Made by a program: the position numbers and the translations under genes. A model generated the notes under the pieces. It saw only the letters and a list, made by a program, of their open reading frames with translations. It made no database searches and was not told the origin of the DNA. Below, piece after piece: positions 5,915 to 9,993 of a DNA stretch of 9,993 bases (within the stretch, counting starts at the first letter, position 1; each line of letters starts with the position of its first letter). The stretch comes from an uncultured Acidimicrobiaceae bacterium (GTDB lineage: Bacteria > Actinomycetota > Acidimicrobiia > Acidimicrobiales > Bog-793): contig CAIVND010000062.1 of the NCBI GenBank assembly GCA_903907185.1, forward strand, positions 1 to 9,993. The letters run 5' to 3'.

Positions 5915-6676
5915 CTAGCTCTGGTATTCGTCCGTCAGCATTGAGTAGTAGCGCCACGTCGCACGCATCCCGGCATCGCCTCCGGAGGAACCCCGGGTGC
6001 GATTGGGGTCTGGTGGCTTCTGCATCTCGGCGAGATCGATGTCCGGAATCGGCTGTGGATCACCGAGAAGATACGCCTGGTAGTTCATCGTCGTGAGTTC
6101 ATCAAGAGCGATCGCGCGCACTGTCGCATCTTCGATCGAACTTCCTGTCACGCTGACGCCATGACCGCGCATCAGGGCAACTTTGCGGTTCACCATGAAC
6201 CCTGCGAACTCCTCGCCTAGCTGGTCATCGTGAATGGTGATCGACCGTTGATAGGTTTCGACCCCTTCGACAGCAAGCCTGATTCCCGTTCCATAGGCGG
6301 CATAGATGGGAAGAATCGGCTTGTTGCAGATCGTAAGAAGGACCGCTGGTCGGGGATGGATGTGGATGACGCTCTGCACCTCAGGATTGGTCTTGTAGAG
6401 CCAAAGATGAAGGTAACTCTCGCTCGGTGGTTGAAGGCCATCTGGCCCAGCGACCTTATTCGCGTTGAAATCAACTTCAATCACATCTTCAGGACGGGTG
6501 TATCGCACACCGACCTCATTTGGTCCCTTTCCCTTAATGAGCATGGTCTCGGTACCAGGAACCCTGTAGCTAACGTGACCAAGTGCTGCATGGGTCATGT
6601 CGAGCTTGCCCATAATCCGACAAGACCGAGCAATGGTCTCGCTGATCTCTCGACGCTCGTCTACTGTTAACGCCAT
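5915..6676 (-). CDS. Class II aldolase/adducin-family protein, possible decarboxylase
   Basis: A 253-residue cytosolic protein of the class II aldolase/adducin fold, matching the family in length. The Zn site is visible as HIHP (His105, His107) and RGHG (His172), with the usual acidic residue in PPSESYLHLW (Glu86). Early family elements are also present: the ALGHVSYRVP segment (31-40) and LIKGKG near 46-51. Family members include sugar-phosphate aldolases and epimerases, and also non-phosphorylated substrate enzymes such as the 3,4-dihydroxyphthalate decarboxylases of actinobacterial phthalate pathways. The 4,5-dihydroxyphthalate decarboxylase-like gene next door favours a decarboxylase or retro-aldol step on an aromatic or dicarboxylic intermediate, but the sequence does not decide between them. 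The start is supported by GGGGAGAG with its GGAG 7 nt before the ATG. It follows that neighbour by 51 nt and probably shares its mRNA, ending at the terminator at 5674-5706. Confidence 0.85.
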   Translation of the reverse strand: MALTVDERREISETIARSCRIMGKLDMTHAALGHVSYRVPGTETMLIKGKGPNEVGVRYTRPEDVIEVDFNANKVAGPDGLQPPSESYLHLWLYKTNPEVQSVIHIHPRPAVLLTICNKPILPIYAAYGTGIRLAVEGVETYQRSITIHDDQLGEEFAGFMVNRKVALMRGHGVSVTGSSIEDATVRAIALDELTTMNYQAYLLGDPQPIPDIDLAEMQKPPDPNRTRGSSGGDAGMRATWRYYSMLTDEYQS

Positions 6677-6727
6677 CTCTGCTCTCCCCTATCGTTAAAA
6701 ATTTTCGGCAAACTGCCAGCTGCTGGA

Positions 6728-7720
6728 TTAAAGCTCGAGGGTTGGCGGATAGAAAATCTCACCAAGATCGAACTTGCGTGGCGTTAGCCCCTGTTCAAAT
6801 GAGTACTGCGTAATGGTGTCCAGGATCTCGCGTTGATTAACGACTCCGTACTTAAAAAGGTCGGTATTTAACGCATCTTCAACCGAGGAGTCAACGAGCC
6901 CAGCATCAATAAAGGTCTCAAGACCTTCGGTCTGTTGCTGCTGAGCAATCTGCTTTGCCTCGAGAAACATCGAATAGAGGTTCAATACAACCCAGGGGTA
7001 GCTGTCTACGATGTCTTTTCGAACAACGACGCAGTGGTTGATTGGATAGAGCCCGGTCTTTTGGTAATAGCGCGTTGCCTCAGCACGACGGTCCGGGAAA
7101 AGCCGATGCACCACAGTGCCAAAGTCGACGGCGCGAGATCTGTCGACAAGGTTGTTATCAGCGATGTACAAAAGCGTCGCGTCGATTCCACCGTTCATCA
7201 ACTCAAGACCAATATTGGAGTTTCGGTCCATATAGTCGAGCTTTACTCCTGGAGGAGGTGTGAACCCGGTGGCTCCACCATGACTTTGTTCAGGTGGACG
7301 CTCCATGAACCAGTGGAGATCCTCTGGCATAACGCCGAACTCATGGCGCAGGATGCCTCGAGCCCAAAGTGCCGCCGTCTGCTGGTACTCCGGTACGGCG
7401 ACTCGTTTGCCTTTGAGGTCGGCCGGGGTCTTTATGCCAGAATCCTCACGCACCAAGATCCCCGTGTGAAAGAACTGTCGCGAGGTAAACACCGGAAGTG
7501 CAACCCAGGTGTCATCGCCGCGTGCTCGTGATGCAAGCAATGAACTCATTGACATCTCGGAGACTTCAAACTCCTTGAAGTGGAGTTGACGCCAGAACAT
7601 CTCCGATGGGTGCACCTTGGTGACCCGGAGATCGATCCCCTGTGCGGACACGCGTTTCGCATGAATGGGCTTGGTGCGTGCATTATCTGAAAGCGCCACT
7701 CCAAGTTCGATATTCGACAT
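6728..7720 (-). CDS. 4,5-dihydroxyphthalate decarboxylase-like (Pht5 family) protein
   Basis: A 330-residue protein with the periplasmic-binding-protein-like fold of the Pht5 decarboxylase family. It has no signal peptide, as expected for a cytosolic enzyme rather than an ABC transporter receptor. Recognisable family segments are FEVSEMSMSSLLA (51-63), LPVFTSRQFFHTGI (75-88), DLKGKRVAVPEYQQTAALWARGIL (101-124) and LYPINHCVVVRKDIVDSYPW (224-243). Pht5 of Pseudomonas decarboxylates 4,5-dihydroxyphthalate to protocatechuate. Many relatives annotated as ABC substrate-binding proteins sit in aromatic catabolic clusters. The start is supported by AGGAG four to five nt before the ATG. A 145-nt gap separates it from the MFS gene upstream, enough for a promoter of its own, though none stood out. 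The fold and family are fairly sure; the substrate is inferred. Confidence 0.83.
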   Translation of the reverse strand: MSNIELGVALSDNARTKPIHAKRVSAQGIDLRVTKVHPSEMFWRQLHFKEFEVSEMSMSSLLASRARGDDTWVALPVFTSRQFFHTGILVREDSGIKTPADLKGKRVAVPEYQQTAALWARGILRHEFGVMPEDLHWFMERPPEQSHGGATGFTPPPGVKLDYMDRNSNIGLELMNGGIDATLLYIADNNLVDRSRAVDFGTVVHRLFPDRRAEATRYYQKTGLYPINHCVVVRKDIVDSYPWVVLNLYSMFLEAKQIAQQQQTEGLETFIDAGLVDSSVEDALNTDLFKYGVVNQREILDTITQYSFEQGLTPRKFDLGEIFYPPTLEL

Positions 7721-7865
7721 CTCGCTCCTCTTCCTTCTTAAGTGCGCGGCCTCATTACGTCAACGACGCTCGAGACCCCCATCTGACCTTAGGCCAGCCT
7801 TCCCCTTATGCAAAGTACCAATTCATCCTATCCATTTGACCTGCACGGCTCTGAGAGGCGATGGA

Positions 7866-9260
7866 CTACCAAGAACCATCGTGTTCAGGAATACGGCGGA
7901 CAAGAAAGAGTAACGCTCCGAGTACGCAGGCGGCTACTAAAAAGATCCACGCAAATACTGATCCTGGCTGAGAACTTCTCGCCACAATGGCGGAGGGAAT
8001 GGTCACGCCTAGGATCGTGCCACTCTGTCGAAACAGCCCGCGTAGGCCAGTAATCGCACCGACGTGCTCCGGGGCGAGAGAGAGGCTCGCATTGTTTATC
8101 GCTGGGGCCGCAAGTCCAAATGCGCATCCTGAGACCGCACCTCCAAGAGCGAGCCACCAATAAGGCGACATTCCCTCTGGCCGGAGCGCCAACAGGAACG
8201 AACCAACGCAGACACCAACGAGGCCAATCGCGATAGGAAGTCGGTAGCCGATCCTGCGTAGTAGATACGAGGCGACAACCGCAAGCAGCACGAGACCTAC
8301 CGCTCGACCCGTCAGCAACGTGGCCGCATCAAGTGAGCTGAGGTGATATCTCGTACGCGCATAGAGCGGAATTAGCGATCCAAGACCAAGGAGAAAAGTC
8401 CCGATCGCAAGATTCATCATGTTCATGACAAAAAACCCCCGACCTGCAATAAGACCATGCGGTATGAGCGGAGTCGCAACGCTCTTTGAACGCTTAAACA
8501 GTGCGACAAAACCAAAAAGGCTGATCGCTGACGTGCCGAGCACCGACCATGTCCATGGATAGGTGCCACCGTTGCCCAATATCGTGATCGCAGCCATCAA
8601 TGACAAGATGGAAAGAGCTAAGAGGATGACGCCAACAAAGTCCGTTGAAGCGGTCTCCTTTCTTGCACTTTTTGGGACATGACGCACCGCAAAAAGCACC
8701 AAGATCACCCCGATTGGGACATTGACCCAGAAGATGCCTCGCCATGTCCAATAGTGAATAAACAGTCCTCCAATTCCAGGAGCAATGAGACCGCCGATGG
8801 GAAGAATTGAACTCGTCATGCCAATGGCACGGTCCCGTTGGTCACCAAACGCATCGGAGATGATTCCCACGGCTGAGGGCAGGAACGCTCCACCACCAAT
8901 GGCCTGCAATGTACGCAGCGGAACAAGTTCGTAGATATTGGTGGCTGATCCGCAGGCAAGAGAGGTAACCGTAAAAAGAATGATCGAGCCGATAAATACT
9001 TGTTTGCGCCCGTAGAGATCGCTTGTCCGTCCAGCGAGCGGCATCGCTATCACCAGACCCAATGCGTAGGCCCCAATAACCCAACTCGTCCAGTTGATTG
9101 GTGCATGAAGCTGCACATGGATGGTTGGAAGCGCGACCGAGACGATCGTTTGATCGATTGAAGCCATGGTGAGCGCCACCGAGACGATTCCAAAGAGGAC
9201 CCAACGCGAAGAAATGGCGGCCATTTGACCATCGCTTTGGACGTCACCTTGGCTCTTCAC
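7866..9260 (-). CDS. MFS transporter, DHA2 (14-helix, EmrB/QacA-like) family
   Basis: A cytoplasmic-membrane proton-coupled transporter of about 464 residues with many hydrophobic helices. DHA2 hallmarks are visible (numbered from the GTG start): SIDQTIVSVALPTI in helix 1 (34-47), motif A GRTSDLYGRK (77-86), motif B around LRTLQAIGGG (115-124) with Arg116, and the antiporter motif C IGGLIAPGIGG (155-165) in helix 5. Such proteins usually export drugs or metabolites, and some move aromatic acids. Start choice: the frame extends to a TTG at 9299, but that codon lies inside a hairpin. GTG at 9260 has GGAG 5 nt upstream and is preferred. ATG at 9224 has a weak ribosome site but is also possible, since helix 1 begins soon after. 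It follows the epimerase gene by about 100 nt containing that hairpin. A role in moving the cluster's substrate or a toxic product is inferred from position only. Confidence 0.88.
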   Translation of the reverse strand: MKSQGDVQSDGQMAAISSRWVLFGIVSVALTMASIDQTIVSVALPTIHVQLHAPINWTSWVIGAYALGLVIAMPLAGRTSDLYGRKQVFIGSIILFTVTSLACGSATNIYELVPLRTLQAIGGGAFLPSAVGIISDAFGDQRDRAIGMTSSILPIGGLIAPGIGGLFIHYWTWRGIFWVNVPIGVILVLFAVRHVPKSARKETASTDFVGVILLALSILSLMAAITILGNGGTYPWTWSVLGTSAISLFGFVALFKRSKSVATPLIPHGLIAGRGFFVMNMMNLAIGTFLLGLGSLIPLYARTRYHLSSLDAATLLTGRAVGLVLLAVVASYLLRRIGYRLPIAIGLVGVCVGSFLLALRPEGMSPYWWLALGGAVSGCAFGLAAPAINNASLSLAPEHVGAITGLRGLFRQSGTILGVTIPSAIVARSSQPGSVFAWIFLVAACVLGALLFLVRRIPEHDGSW

Positions 9261-9294
9261 CCGCTCTCCAATTGTTGCTTCACCTTCGTCACAG

Positions 9295-9326
9295 CACAAC
9301 GGCAGGCCATCTGGCCTGCCGTTGTG
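9295..9326 (-). terminator. Intergenic hairpin between epimerase and MFS genes
   Basis: A perfect 14-bp GC-rich stem (9295-9308 with 9313-9326) with a 4-nt loop, 33 nt after the epimerase stop codon. No U-run follows on either strand, so it may be a weak terminator, a processing or stabilising hairpin, or a partial attenuator letting some transcription reach the MFS gene. It argues against starting the MFS protein at the TTG inside it. Confidence 0.55.
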
Positions 9327-9359
9327 AATTCCATCGACGAGTTCGAAAAGTCGTTGAGA

Positions 9360-9993
9360 TTACTCCTCGTTTCCAGCCTGAAGCCACGCGATGTAATCAG
9401 CGACGGCAGCCTCAGTGGTGAACTTTGGCTCATACCCAACGTCCTTTTTGATCAACGAAATATCCATGTAGGCGACCTCGTCAGCAGAGCCTGGTGCATG
9501 CCCGGCAGGTAGATCTGCTGTGAAATCGGGATATACCTTCTGCACAGCCTCCAGAACCTCACGATTCTTGACACCGCGTCCGGCACCAATGTTGTAGGTG
9601 CGGGCAGAAAGATTATCTGCTGTCTGCAGTAGAGCAATGCCACGCCCGCAGTCAGGTGCGTAACACATGTCGCCGCCATCTTCCATGAATGAGGGACCAC
9701 GTGGTCCTTCGATCTTGGGTGGGAAGTCTTTGACGGCGGCATGCACGAGGCGACTGGGTAGATTTGCCATCGAGTGATAGAGCGGCCCCCAGATTCCGGC
9801 AATCCGCAGGTTAACGAGGTCAATTCCCGTGCGGTTGGCATAGTGGTTCGCCAACACCTCGTAAGCCTTCTTGTAGGCCTCGGTCGGGTTGGAGCTGGTC
9901 AGAGGGAAGGTCATATCCTCTCGATGCGGGAGCTCCTTAATTGATCCATAGATCGCTAGCGAGCTTGCAATCGAAATCCGACGTACCTTCCAC
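9360..9993 (-). CDS. NAD-dependent epimerase/dehydratase family protein (5' end beyond window)
   Basis: The C-terminal 210 residues or so of an extended short-chain dehydrogenase. The frame runs off the right edge of the window, so the N-terminal NAD-binding Gly motif is not visible. ATG at 9914 is internal: the codons before it encode RRISIASSLAIYG, the strand and Ser-containing loop typical of this family. Next come NPTEAYKKAYEVLANHY and VNLRIAGIWGP, the helix and strand that normally contain the catalytic Tyr-x3-Lys and the R-x-x-x-x-(Y/W)GP motif. The usual Tyr-x3-Lys spacing is not clean here: aligning the following Glu puts Thr where Tyr is expected, with Tyr three residues later. Later segments include CYAPDCGRGIALLQTAD and YNIGAGRGVKNREVLEAV, the substrate-domain region. 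It leads the minus-strand genes seen here. Reaction and substrate are unknown; many relatives act on nucleotide sugars, others on lactones or aromatic-derived compounds. Confidence 0.82.
   Translation of the reverse strand, partial: WKVRRISIASSLAIYGSIKELPHREDMTFPLTSSNPTEAYKKAYEVLANHYANRTGIDLVNLRIAGIWGPLYHSMANLPSRLVHAAVKDFPPKIEGPRGPSFMEDGGDMCYAPDCGRGIALLQTADNLSARTYNIGAGRGVKNREVLEAVQKVYPDFTADLPAGHAPGSADEVAYMDISLIKKDVGYEPKFTTEAAVADYIAWLQAGNEE

Noticed and set aside
6230..6670. A 146-codon plus-strand open frame antisense to the class II aldolase gene
   Set aside because: The minus-strand frame has clear family motifs (HIHP, RGHG). The plus-strand product has none and no ribosome site, so it is a shadow frame.
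6935..7531. A 198-codon plus-strand open frame antisense to the Pht5-like gene
   Set aside because: It is entirely inside a well-supported gene on the other strand, and its product has no recognisable domain.
6728..7720. ABC transporter substrate-binding protein, as such sequences are often labelled
   Set aside because: There is no signal peptide or lipobox, no ABC permease or ATPase gene adjoins it, and the segments match the Pht5 decarboxylase group.

Overview
The window is about 10 kb of bacterial chromosome at roughly 50% G+C. It reads as part of a catabolic gene cluster, probably for an aromatic or dicarboxylic acid. All genes except the first lie on the minus strand, so the cluster is transcribed from right to left. 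The host cannot be fixed from the sequence. Gene families and moderate GC would fit an actinobacterium, for example an acidophilic Acidimicrobiia relative, but that is a low-confidence guess. No rRNA, tRNA, CRISPR array, insertion sequence or transposase was seen.

Layout, left to right. A plus-strand membrane protein with a DUF4129-like C-terminus (11-1351) converges on the cluster with a 9-nt gap. Next come two tandem single-domain cupins (1361-1912 and 1981-2583). Two close paralogues of the TctC/Bug solute receptor family follow (2828-3982 and 4311-5459), each in its own transcription unit with a promoter candidate and a hairpin after the stop codon. A frameshifted scrap at 5730-5826, followed by a strong terminator, looks like the 3' end of a third, lost paralogue. 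Then come a class II aldolase/adducin-family protein (5915-6676), a 4,5-dihydroxyphthalate decarboxylase-like protein (6728-7720), a DHA2-type MFS transporter (7866-9260) and the C-terminal part of an NAD-dependent epimerase/dehydratase (9360 to the window edge).

How they may work together (inference). The TctC-like receptors would capture an organic acid outside the membrane, although the TctA/TctB membrane partners are not in the window. The Pht5-like and class II aldolase-like proteins both belong to families that include dihydroxyphthalate decarboxylases. The cupins carry metal-binding histidines and resemble the halves of gentisate-type bicupin ring-cleavage dioxygenases. The MFS protein could move substrate or product. 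No ring-hydroxylating oxygenase or dedicated regulator gene is visible, so the substrate is not established.

Non-coding stretches. The 328-nt gap 3983-4310 holds the promoter, operator candidate and leader of the first receptor gene plus the terminator of the second. The 455-nt gap 5460-5914 holds the AT-rich promoter and leader of the second receptor, a terminator, the receptor scrap and a short direct repeat. The 244-nt gap 2584-2827 holds a terminator and several small palindromes. The most unusual detail is that both receptor genes start directly after a five-base-pair hairpin whose loop is the G-run of the ribosome binding site, with one compensated base-pair change between the two genes.
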